DNA of 48,885 nucleotides from a virus, in the IMG/VR virus record IMGVR_UViG_3300049825_000491, positions 1 to 48,885 of that record; one strand, given 5' to 3'. Under the pieces are notes generated by a model. That model saw only the letters and a program-made list of their open reading frames with translations, did no database searches and was not told the origin of the DNA. The first letter of the stretch is position 1. The number at the start of each line of letters is the position of its first letter. Of this stretch, positions 31,533 through 41,000 are shown piece by piece. A program made the translations under genes and the position numbers.

Positions 31533-31690
31533 TCATCAACTCTCCCTTCGCTCTCTAGTTTTGCTTTTATGCCTTGCGCAGTTTGTAGGCTCATGCCCAC
31601 AAACTCGCTCGTCTTGCTCGGATCTTTATAGCCTACCACTCGGTACCCGGAACCGGGTACCCACTCAATACCGTAATCTGGTGCGTACAT
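31490..31690 (-). CDS. Hypothetical protein, 66 aa
   Basis: A small protein with no recognised domain; beta hairpin predicted in the first 25 residues, helix at about 35-50. GGAG lies 10 nt before the ATG. The start is 3 nt after the stop of the upstream 64-aa gene, so the two form an operon. Its 3' end overlaps the convergent minor head gene by 43 nt. Confidence 0.55.
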   Translation of the reverse strand: MYAPDYGIEWVPGSGYRVVGYKDPSKTSEFVGMSLQTAQGIKAKLESEGRVDDYPLALTAASSVSK

Positions 31691-31693
31691 TGG

Positions 31694-31888
31694 CTAAAAC
31701 TCCGTGAGGACATAATCCATGGGAGCTAGGCTCATGATCTTTTGCACCCACCCAGATGTAGGAGCATTGGCGATCGGGGTGTCATCTTCAGCCGGGGAAA
31801 TAACAACCCACTCCCAGGCCTCCGAGTAAATGCGATTCATCGCCGCGCTCAATTCTGCGTAACTCTGTTCTTTGCTGATAGCGATCAT
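31694..31888 (-). CDS. Hypothetical protein, 64 aa
   Basis: A small acidic, mainly helical protein (SYAELSAAMNRIYSEAWEW at 8-26). No family recognised. It follows a GATCGA-type promoter (31924-31952). Confidence 0.58.
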   Translation of the reverse strand: MIAISKEQSYAELSAAMNRIYSEAWEWVVISPAEDDTPIANAPTSGWVQKIMSLAPMDYVLTEF

Positions 31889-31923
31889 GGTTGTGTACCT
31901 GTTTTGTTTTGCTTGATGTATTT

Positions 31924-31952
31924 AGTATGCCCAGTTCCTTGATGGGTCGATC
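31924..31952 (-). promoter_or_regulatory. Second-type promoter (GATCGA-17-CATACT)
   Basis: On the minus strand GATCGA (31952-31947), 17 nt ending AACTGGG, CATACT (31929-31924), AAATAC. Part of a direct repeat with 32204-32256. Confidence 0.62.
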
Positions 31953-31954
31953 AT

Positions 31955-32176
31955 CTAGCTGAAAAGATTTTCGATTGCAAGCAGATCCGCGTCGGATAGT
32001 CGAGGAACAAAAAACATGTCCTCAACTGCGGCCCACTCTTGCTCTGAGGTCGGAACCTGCACTCCGAATACAGCCTCGGCTTCCTGGTATTTAGCGGCTT
32101 CTAATGCCGCTAATTTTGCGAAGGCGCGGGGGCACTGGCATTTGATGGCCAAATCGATTCCGTTTAAGTGGCTCAT
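31955..32176 (-). CDS. Hypothetical acidic protein, 73 aa, flanked by repeats
   Basis: Helical and acidic with SEQEW at about residues 44-48 and ENLFS at the end. No family recognised. Its promoter (32207-32235) and the sequence at its stop codon are copies of each other (CTTTTCAG..TAG..TGATCGA), so the gene looks like a cassette inserted or duplicated between repeats. Confidence 0.6.
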   Translation of the reverse strand: MSHLNGIDLAIKCQCPRAFAKLAALEAAKYQEAEAVFGVQVPTSEQEWAAVEDMFFVPRLSDADLLAIENLFS

Positions 32177-32206
32177 GATTAACTCCTCGGTTGCTTTGAT
32201 ATTTTT

Positions 32207-32235
32207 ATTATGCCCGACTTTTTGATGGATCGATC
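32207..32235 (-). promoter_or_regulatory. Second-type promoter (GATCGA-17-CATAAT)
   Basis: On the minus strand GATCGA (32235-32230), 17 nt, CATAAT (32212-32207). Drives the 73-aa gene. Confidence 0.62.
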
Positions 32236-32328
32236 AGCTAACTGAAAAGTTTATCGACATTCCCGCAAACAATATCATTGAACAGGATATTGTTTAGACA
32301 AAAATATCTTGTTGCAAAAATAATCCAA
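32236..32328 (-). pseudogene. 3' remnant of a small minus-strand gene
   Basis: A minus-strand frame about 30 codons long ends KLFS-stop, like the NLFS-stop of the neighbouring 73-aa gene, with the same sequence around the stop. It has no start codon before an in-frame stop, so only the tail of a lost gene seems to remain. The match is short and could be a promoter repeat only. Confidence 0.4.
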
Positions 32329-32340
32329 CGATGTTATTAT
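32312..32340 (+). promoter_or_regulatory. Promoter of the structured RNA (TTGCAA-17-TGTTATTAT)
   Basis: TTGCAA (32312-32317), 17 nt, TATTAT (32335-32340) with TGT extended -10. Expected start near 32347. Confidence 0.72.
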
Positions 32341-32346
32341 TAAGAG

Positions 32347-32866
32347 AGAGCAGGAGCGATACCAAAAAGTGCGTGAGACTCGTCACTTAGTTGGATTAAG
32401 TCACAGCCTGTCAGCCATAAGTTCTGAGAGTATACTCAGACAAGCCTCTAGGGATGCCGAGAAAGACGTATAAGTAAAGGCAAGGTCTGTGGGTCATTTA
32501 GGCGAATAAGCGCCTATACGGGCTATAAAATAGCCGGGTGTGATAGCCCACCTAGCGATAGGTCGTAATGCAAACGTAAAACCCATATCTGCATCCTGCA
32601 AAAGTCAAGGAACTAGAAGCGTACTAGCGCATCTTTTTGTAAAAAAAGAAAGGCTAGGCGCTTTTTGGGATTAGCATCTTGGAATTAAATAAATTAGATA
32701 CTAGATACTAGGTACTTGCAGGTTTTGGTCGCCGTAAGGCAATAGACCAAACAACGCCCGAGTTGATAAGGGCTCAGCACCCTGGTTGGAGAGGATAGCG
32801 GGACGTATAACCGAGGCCGCTTTGGGCGTCCCCGGTAACCACATTTCGTAAGGGAGTAGAGTAATC
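32347..32866 (+). ncRNA. Large structured non-coding RNA candidate (~520 nt), class unknown
   Basis: No protein-coding frame is supportable, but stems abound on the plus strand: ACTTA/TAAGT (32385-32401), TCTGAG/CTCAGA (32423-32440), TAGGCG/CGCCTA (32499-32516), GGCTA/TAGCC (32521-32535), ACCTA-GCGA-TAGGT with a GNRA loop (32550-32563), and TTGGTC..GCC-GTAA-GGC..GACCAA with another GNRA loop (32725-32750). A GGGACG/CGTCCC pair closes a later domain (about 32800-32832). AGCGC..GCGCTTTTT near 32626-32665 may be a terminator or a domain end. The RNA has its own promoter and ends at the lysin ribosome site. It may be a GOLLD/ROOL/HEARO-like RNA, a ribozyme, a packaging RNA or a lysin leader. Confidence 0.65.
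32695..32715. repeat. Three tandem 7-bp repeats (TAGATAC, TAGATAC, TAGGTAC)
   Basis: Two perfect and one near-perfect copies in an A+T-rich joint between the two halves of the RNA candidate. TTGGAA (32679-32684) lies 17 nt before a TAGATA, so a second weak promoter is possible. Confidence 0.6.
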
Positions 32867-32867
32867 G

Positions 32868-33404
32868 ATGGCATTGAATTTTGGATTGACACCGCAACTG
32901 ATCAAGCGAGTAATTCCACAGGCGGATCTAGTCGCGGTAAAAGCAAACTACCCACTACTGGTAATCGAGTTATCCCTCCAAGGGGGAAGACGTCAATCAG
33001 TCCTAAACGCATTGGCAACGATCTCAGTCGAATGTCCGTCATTTATCCCGCAACGAGAGTATGGCAGCGAGTCCTATTTCCGTGAGCAGTACGGAGACGC
33101 ACTAGGTAGGTACGTCGATGGATTCCCGGAGTATGCGGGAAGGGGCCTGATCCAGTTGTCGTGGTGGGCTAATTACAAAAGATATGGCGAACTGATAGGC
33201 GTCGATCTGGAGAAGATACCAGACCTCGCGTTAAATCCTCAAATCGCTTGCAGAATACTTGCTCAATTTTTTAAGCAAAATAGATTGCTTGACGAGATAG
33301 ATCCTCACGCCGTCCGACAGGTCGTCAACGGCGGAGTCAATGGACTGGATGATTTTCTTGATGCGTATCATCAGTTCGATAAATTAATGATCCGCAATGG
33401 GTAA
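32868..33404 (+). CDS. Endolysin, GH19 (chitinase/lysozyme-like) family
   Basis: A 178-aa single-domain peptidoglycan hydrolase. Glu55 in VECPSF is in the place of the GH19 catalytic acid (usually HETxxF) and Glu64 in REYGS that of the second catalytic Glu. GRGLIQLS (91-98) and NYKRYG (102-107) are the family's best-known signature, and the length fits. The His before Glu55 is replaced by Val, as happens in phage members. AAGGGAG lies upstream of the ATG. It overlaps the terminase gene by 8 nt and directly follows the structured RNA, which could control when it is made. Confidence 0.85.
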   Translation: MALNFGLTPQLIKRVIPQADLVAVKANYPLLVIELSLQGGRRQSVLNALATISVECPSFIPQREYGSESYFREQYGDALGRYVDGFPEYAGRGLIQLSWWANYKRYGELIGVDLEKIPDLALNPQIACRILAQFFKQNRLLDEIDPHAVRQVVNGGVNGLDDFLDAYHQFDKLMIRNG

Positions 33405-34995
33405 ATATTTCTGGGATATCGATCATAATATCGTTGGGTCCGAATGGGCCAAGTTGCAGTTACAGGACTGGGCGGTACCGTTTCCTGAGTACAAGGATCG
33501 TCCGGTCGAATTCCTCTTTGACAAGCTCAATTTTGTCTGCACAAAAGAGCAGGCAGATATCTGCAATTCGGTTCGCGACAATCGAGTCACCAATGTCCAA
33601 GCTTCTCACGGGGTAGGAAAAACCGCCATCTCTGCTAGGCTCGCCCTCTGGTATCTGTTTGCGGTTGGTGGTCAAGTTGTTACGACCGCGCCAACCTTCC
33701 GGCAGGTTAAAAACCTGATCTGGAAAGAGATTAGATCGACTCACTCTAGGTTCAGCCAGATTCTCGGCGGCACCTGCAACACCCTCGATTTGTTTGTCAA
33801 CCCGTCGGTATTTGCGATTGGATTCAGTAGCTCTGATCACAACACAGATGCGTTTCAGGGGATGCACGCGGATTACTTTTTGTTTATCCAGGATGAGGCG
33901 AACGGCATCAGCCCCCTAGTTGATGACGGTTTTATTTCCTGCGCTACCGGGGAAAACAATAGGATACTGCGAGTAGGTAATCCTGTCTGCCCCTACACGC
34001 CGTTTTACTACTCCTGTCAACAGTCATCCACTCGATTGTCCTGCTGGGGACATCCTAATGTTTCTTGGGCCTATCAGGTGGGTCCTGACGGAACCCATAG
34101 GCTCAAGCCTGACATAGCTGTTCAGATAATATCTCCTCAGGGGGATGTAAAGCCTCAGGACGAATGGCCAGCCGAGCTACCACGAGATCTTATTCCTGGA
34201 GCTGTTTCAATTTCCTGGATCGAAGGTATTCGCAAGTCCAGAGGAGAAGGCACTGCGTACTGGCTAGGCCGGGTCGAGGGGATTTTTCCGGTAGACTCGA
34301 CAGACTCGTTATTTCCGATAGCGACACTCCATAGGATTAGGGATAAATCCATTTCTAGTCGGTCCGAATTACTGGAGTTGCACAAAAACAAATCTTTATC
34401 GGTCGGCCTGGATTGCGGCGATGGAGGGGATGATTCGGCTATATCCATACTGCGCGGCCATTTGGTTGTCCATTGCGAACTACTCCCTACTGTTGGCGAC
34501 GGGTATGATGGTGATCGCCTGTCAGCCAGGACAAAAGAGCTACAGGCTGAGTATGGCGAGTTTGGAGCGGTCGCTTACGATGCGTCTGGCGTCGGTAGCT
34601 GGCTTGATGGTCCGCTCAAATCCTGGTTTAAGGGACGCGTTCATCGTATCAAGTGGGGCGAGGCCGCTAGTAAGAAGCAAGACTACGGGAATCTGAAGGC
34701 CGAACAATTTGACGAACTGGCCAAGCTCCTCAAGGGGGATGATTTCGAGGGCGGTTTCTTGTGCTCAGAAGAGTCATGGAATGCACTACTAAAAGAATTC
34801 GCGTCCATTACCAGAAGAGATGTTCGCGACGGCTCCAAGATGTATTTGGTTTCCAAGAAAGAGCTAAGAGAAAAGCTGGGCCACTCTCCTGACCTGCTCG
34901 ATTCGCTGGTCCTCGCTTACTCGATTCCGCTCGGCATTACTAGCGGGAAGGTTGGTTCTCGCGACTGGATAGCAGCAACTCGGAAGAGCAGATAG
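33397..34995 (+). CDS. terL: Terminase large subunit
   Basis: A 532-aa DNA packaging motor. ATPase half: ASHGVGKT (69-76) is Walker A, FLFIQDEAN (160-168) Walker B with catalytic Glu, and RVGNP (about 191-195) motif III/C. Nuclease half: VGLDCGDGGDD (335-345) with the first Asp of the RNase H-like site, VAYDAS (near 390) the second, and HSPDLLDSLVLAYS (about 499-512) the third, with the usual D-x-x-D-(A/S)-L pattern. No adjacent small-subunit gene is recognised. It is translationally coupled to the lysin. Confidence 0.92.
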   Translation: MGKYFWDIDHNIVGSEWAKLQLQDWAVPFPEYKDRPVEFLFDKLNFVCTKEQADICNSVRDNRVTNVQASHGVGKTAISARLALWYLFAVGGQVVTTAPTFRQVKNLIWKEIRSTHSRFSQILGGTCNTLDLFVNPSVFAIGFSSSDHNTDAFQGMHADYFLFIQDEANGISPLVDDGFISCATGENNRILRVGNPVCPYTPFYYSCQQSSTRLSCWGHPNVSWAYQVGPDGTHRLKPDIAVQIISPQGDVKPQDEWPAELPRDLIPGAVSISWIEGIRKSRGEGTAYWLGRVEGIFPVDSTDSLFPIATLHRIRDKSISSRSELLELHKNKSLSVGLDCGDGGDDSAISILRGHLVVHCELLPTVGDGYDGDRLSARTKELQAEYGEFGAVAYDASGVGSWLDGPLKSWFKGRVHRIKWGEAASKKQDYGNLKAEQFDELAKLLKGDDFEGGFLCSEESWNALLKEFASITRRDVRDGSKMYLVSKKELREKLGHSPDLLDSLVLAYSIPLGITSGKVGSRDWIAATRKSR

Positions 34996-34997
34996 GG

Positions 34998-35003
34998 TAC
35001 AAT
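34998..35003 (+). promoter_or_regulatory. Late-type promoter -10 (TACAAT) for the tape measure gene
   Basis: TACAAT (34998-35003) in GGGTACAATTAGG, 24 nt before ATG 35027, partly at the end of the terminase gene. No clear -35. Confidence 0.5.
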
Positions 35004-35026
35004 TAGGTCATTACACAGGTACAAAC

Positions 35027-38000
35027 ATGGCAGCTTCAGCCCTCTCTGGATACTCGGACGACAGTTTAGATTTAGACATTCAGCTAACCGCTGACACGTC
35101 CAGCCTAGAGAGGGAGCTAGACAATCTGACGAGCCGAGAGATCGGGGTTAATGGCACTCGCACGACACCGACTAGCTCTGATCAAGATATCGAAATAGAT
35201 CTAAGCGGAACGTTCTCGAAGGAACTTGGGAAGCAGATCGAGAAGGTTCAAAAAGACCTTCAAGGCGGTAACTTGTTGGGCGGTTTTTCTACTGCGTTAG
35301 CTGGTCCAGTCAAGGCAGCTCTTAAGGCTCTGAGTCTGCCAACCTCTACGATATCGGGAGCGATTGGGACAATCACTCGCGGCGCTTTTCAAGAGGTCGG
35401 TCACACGATTACTCACGAATTCGCCAAGTCCGCCACGGCTGGAATCTTTGAACCATTTGCCCAGATATTTGGTAGCGGAGGAGAAATAGGAAATGCGCTA
35501 GGAAAAACCCTAGGGAGTGGAATCAAGAAGTTTGCCGATGACTTCTATAAGACAAGTACGGGCGCTCTTGATTATGTCGAATCTCTCGCGTCTGGATCTG
35601 CGGACTACACTCAGATCTCGGGAGCTATTCAGGCATTTTTTCAGGTTCAAGGCGCAGGACTGTCTGAAGAAATGCGTCTCTACAATGATGTGATTACCCT
35701 GCTGTTCTCCGAGAAGAATGTCAAGAGTTACATCAAGCCAGCAGCTCCGACGCTTGCCGAGCAGGCAAAAGCTGCCAAGTCTAGCATCTCAAAAACTCAA
35801 AACGCAATAGCCGAAACGTTCTCCCCTGACGAAGTGGAAGAGATCCGGGCGGCAAGATCGGCTGAGCAGAAAAGCGCAAAAAAAAGACGAAAGCAGCTTG
35901 CGCAACCGGAACGGCTGGAGGTGATCGCAGAACAATATCGCTCCATCCAAAAAGAGGCAGACTACTCCCTTAATGGAGAGAGTCGTTTTGCGGAGGTAGA
36001 GAAAGCCCTTGCTAAGAAGATCGACGAGACCCAAGAATTGGCAGACGGATATCGGGAGGCGCTCAAGGAGTTAGCAGCAAACCCAACCCGGGAGAATAGA
36101 TCGGAGGTTACCGAGTTGCGGCGATCCGAGGTTTTGCCTCCGCTAGAGAAAGCCGCTCTTGATAAGTCAACGTCGTTGGCCGAGCAACAGGCAGTCGTAT
36201 CGCGACTCAGGAAAGAAATGGAGGATGGACCAAAGATCTTCTCCGATCGCAGTCAGTCGTCTTCCGCCAGACTAGCCGCAGCTTCCGCTAGTGACAAAGC
36301 AAGGAGATCCCTCCCAGCTGCCGAGGTCGAGCTTAACGCTCGGATGGTCAATTCGGCCAAGGCTAATACAGCATTAAAGGCTCAGCAGTCGAAAGAATTA
36401 AGTCAAGCGGAAGCCGAGGCTTTTCTTGCTCAGAAAGTTGCGATCGCAGACAAACAGAAGCTCCTTGCCGAGAAAAAGCTTGCCGAGCAACAAGAATTGG
36501 TGGCTCAGATCCGCGCATCCAGGGAACTACAAAACCAAAAGCTAAAGGTTTTAAGCGAAGAAAGGAAGTATCTCCAAGGGGGTAGCGAAAAACCCTATTT
36601 GACGGCCAAGATCGCCGCAACTCAGTCCGTGCGTGCAGACAAGGAGACGCAAAAAAACAAGCTTGTCGATGCAGGTGACGAGTCAGGATTGAAAGTTATA
36701 GACAAGGAAATTGAGTCTCTAGAGAAGGAGATAGCCAAACTAACCAATGCACTCGCAGACGCGGATCAGATCCCTAAAGGGATTGAGACTCAAATGCAGC
36801 GCATCGAAAAAGCGTTGGGCGTTGTGTTTGCAGAGAAACCTGAGCTTATTGACTCCACTGCCAGGCTAGAGCAGTCGGGCGCGAACGCCTCAGTCAGTCA
36901 GACCGGACGCTCTATTTCGCTCTCCAGGGAGTTGCTATCAAAGGCCAGTGCCGACACCCTGGATGATAGCGACATCGAGGTAGTCCGGGAGGAGTTGATT
37001 CATTTCCTGCAAGTCAGCGGGCAACTGGGCGATAACTTTGCTATATCATCTCAAGAACTGGCCAAGGTATCAGACGAGTTGCAGCAATACATCGGGATTG
37101 CGTCTGACGATGCAATTAAATTAGAGGCGCAGGCCAAGGTCCTTAGAGATCGAGTGGGAGATAGTGCCGAGGCTGACGATCTGGGCGATAAGATTGCAAA
37201 ATCGGATTACAATCCTGCATTTAACCCGGGCCTAAGGGAGCGCGCCAAAGCGCTTGGTCCCGAGGCGTATCAAAAAGTTGATGACCTACTCAAGAAGTCT
37301 GAAGCAAGCAAGCATCAAGCCCAACTGATCTCGTTAAGCAGAAAATCGGGCGTCGATACCAACAACACCCAGATCGGAGAGGCGAATCAACTACTTCGGA
37401 GCGCAGTCAAGGATCAGAAGCTAGCCTATGCATTTATCAAGGATCTGACGATAGCTCAGCAGAGCAAGTCAGAAGAAGAGGGAATCGGATCTAGTTCGGT
37501 CGCTATCGCACAGCTTTCCGCTGACGCGTTAGAAGGGTCTACCCGACTAGAGCAGTTTGCTGATGCGGTATCGACAGCTACCACTAATCTGACGGCGCTG
37601 GTGGGTGCCATTGCGGCATCCCCTCAGTTACGAGCGGTCGCAAGGGGCACTTTGGCCACGGCAAAACAGGCAGGCAAAGCGGCATATGGAGCCGCCGAGT
37701 TCGGAGAGAAAGCGGCATTCTCGATGATTCCAGGTGCTGCGCTCGCAAGAAAGCCGATCAAGGCAGTAATGCAAGCAACCGTCCTACCCGGCGCTGCACT
37801 TGCCGGAATTTCTGCGATCAACCCTGCCATTGGAGGTGCGTTGACTGTAGGGAGTCAGGCGATCAGTCACGGACTGGCTCCCGTGACGGACATGGTAATC
37901 GGGCACCTTGGCCATGTCGTTGGCCAAGTTGTTGATCACGCCCTGCCAGGCTTTGTAAAGACCGGAGCGCTTCAAGGGATTGGGAATACCATCCAATCCG

Positions 38001-41000
38001 GGGTAGTAGAAAGCTTCGAGCTTACAGCTCGTGCGGGTGCGGCTGTTTTGAGAAACAATGCCGCCAAAGGCATTGAGCTAGGCGGCATTGGTTTTGCTGC
38101 TCAACGTATTGCTAGCGGCGTGGTGAGCACGGGTAGAGACGCGATCACAAGCGCGGTGGGCAAGGTTAATCCTAAGGCCAAAGCGGCGATCCTTAGAAGG
38201 CAAGGCATTGTAGAGGTATCTGCATCCCCATGGGAGGATGGAGACGATCTAAATAGCCTCAAATCTAGGGCCGCAGACGCTGTCCAGAAAGCCAAAACAA
38301 CTATCACCTCGGAGATCGAGAAAGCGCTTGATAGCGGAGCTATTGGGGATGCTCTGGTCGCTGGAGCATCAACCGTCGCGTCTGTTAGTACAGCCGGGTA
38401 CGGTCCGGTGGCTCAGGCTATCGCGGAAATTACCGCCACCATCGTTGCAAGGGGTGCTACAAATGCCGCAGCGATCGCTTTGGAGCGATCTAGAATAGCA
38501 AAGAATCTTCCTAGGTTATCTCCCATGTTAGGAAGGGACTTGGGGGATAAGCTCACCGGGGATATTTCTGGGTTCCTGTTGGGCAAGGTCGCCATGGGAG
38601 CGACAGGAAGCGGACTAGCTAGCGCTGGTGCAGGAATGGCTCTGGTACCTCAAATCCAAGCCATTAGGAAGAATATGCTTGGGCAACTCTCTGGAGATGA
38701 TCTATTCAGCCTTAGCCCCGAAAATGTGGCCGCGATAAAGGCAAGTGAGCAGGCACTAAGAGAAATAGAAGAATCAATCCAGAGAATCATCTCACTAGAG
38801 GAGGAATACGAAGCGTCTCTTAAAAGGGTTGAACAGCAGACTGTATCGGTAGAGCACTCCAATCGAGAGCGATTAAAGGAGTCAACCAAGGCTCAACTCA
38901 GGGAGACGGAGATCTCGAAGGCAATCCTTGAAAGAGATTATGGGCAGCAGAAGGCTGCTGAGCTTAAAAACGCTTTTGTTATTGGCGGCAGGAGAGACCC
39001 TAAGCTACTGCGAGACGCAGAGACTTACAGTAAAATGGCGCAACGCGCGGTACCGAACGCAGAAAGCAAAACAGAGGACGAGTACTACAGAGACTATCAG
39101 AGAGAGGAATCCAGAAAAAAACGAATCGGAAAAGCCGCAAGAAAAGACGAGATCGCGGATGAGATCGCTAAACTAAAAAACGGTTTTGTTATCGGTGGTC
39201 GAGTTGACAAAAACCTGATTTCTTCAATCGCGATTTTAAACGAAGAACTAGATCTGCTCAACGGAAAAAAGAATCAGGCATCGGAGCCAGTATCTTTCAG
39301 GATCTCGCTAGTCAAGAGCGAAGACCTCGGTCAATTCAAATTGCGACAGCCAGAAAAGGATCGTCAACTGCTACCGCAGAGAAGTTTGTCTATTGCGGAT
39401 AGGCTGCAATCTGTCCTCAGCAATACGCCTGTTATTGGCCCTGCATTACAGCTAATCCCGGAAAGCTGGATAAACGTACTCAAGGGGCAAGTTAACAAGA
39501 TTGTCAGAGGCGTGATTGCGCCACTAAAGGCGAGCATCGCTCAAGATGGTATATTGGGCACTATCAAAAAAATTGCCCCCAAGATCATTCCGCTTGCTAT
39601 TGCGCTCACTGCAACAGTAGTCGCCTTCAAGGTTACCGAATCAGCAAAGGCTGCATTGCAAAAAAATGCCACCATTGACGCTACACTTTCTGGGGTCAGC
39701 GGAAGCACAAGGAATGCCATTAAATCGTCTGGCAGCGACCTATCTAAGCAAGGTGTTGACCGAACCACTCAAGCCACTGCGCAGGCTAGCTTTGCCGCCG
39801 CAAACCAGGCATTCGGCTTAAGCGAGTCGTCCAGCATAAAGCAACTAGACGAGTTCCTCCTTTCCGCCAAAAAGAGAGGCATGACGGACGATGCTGCGAG
39901 CGGCGTGCTGACTGCGCTTAGTCAAGTCCGAGAAAAAGGGCTGTACACCGAGGAGCTGCAGCAAATACAGGAGCGCCTACCCGGAGCAAGGGGGTTAGCA
40001 GCTAAGGCGGCTGGAGTAGACCCCAGGAACCTGGGGAAAGCCGTAGAATCCGGGTCTATCGACTCGGAAGCTTTTGTTAAAAACTTTTTATCCGAGTTCG
40101 CAGGACAGACGCGGATCTCTGACTCCACAAAGAACCCTGAAATCGTAGACAGTAAATTAGGGGCTGCGGCCGACAAGGTAGCTCTCGCGATTGGAGGCAA
40201 CCTTGCGGGCGCAATCGTTTATCTCAAAAACGTAACGGCGGATGCCATTAATACGATGGGGCCAGTAATTCCACTGCTGGGCGCGATAGCTGGCTCTGGC
40301 CTGATGGTGGGAACTGTCATGGCAGGTAGCGCGACCCTTGGGTTAATTGGTTTTATTACCGGGCTAACGCGAGCACAAGTCGCGATGCAGGGTCTAGCCC
40401 TGGCCAGTAGCGGATTAATGACGATAGTCCGCGCAGTCCCCCAGTTGCTTTTGTTGGCCGCTGGATTCCAGGCTGTGAGCGGCGCCATACAAATGATTGA
40501 CGGCACGGCGGCTATTAAGCAGTTGAGAGAGCTGAGGGAGGCAACAGACCGACTCACGGAAGCAGAGCGCAAGCGCAATGGAAATAAACCCGCGAAAACC
40601 GAGGGAGTAAATTACCTTGGTAGATCCGGGGAGAAATTGCTTAAACTTGATCTGGTCGGAGCGGCAACAACTGCGCTCGGTAGTGCAACACTCAACGCGC
40701 TGGGCGGAAGAGTTGGGAAGGCGTACAACTATGATCGTGACGGGAAAAAGATGTCAGGCTTCCAAGACTCCCTATTCCTGTCTTCTGATCAACTAGGAGC
40801 CAGACAAGAGATTGACGAAGCAAAGAAAGGCATGGACTCTCAGAAGAGAAATATAGAGTCCGCCAACGTCATTATTGACAAGGCCAGAAAGGGACAAGCC
40901 ACCGAAGCGGACAAGGAAGCAGCCACGGAGATCGCCAAGAAACTTAAGGCGTTCCAAGGTGCCATCGAGATGATGGACCCTGATCTACTGGCTGAAGAGC

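Noticed and set aside
32369-32660. Group II intron suggested by GTGCG at 32369
   Set aside because: No typical domain V hairpin was found, there is no flanking exon pair and no reverse transcriptase ORF.
32694-32897. Minus-strand ORFs of 63-67 aa in the RNA region
   Set aside because: They start inside the lysin gene, lack ribosome sites and cross strong RNA stems of the plus strand.
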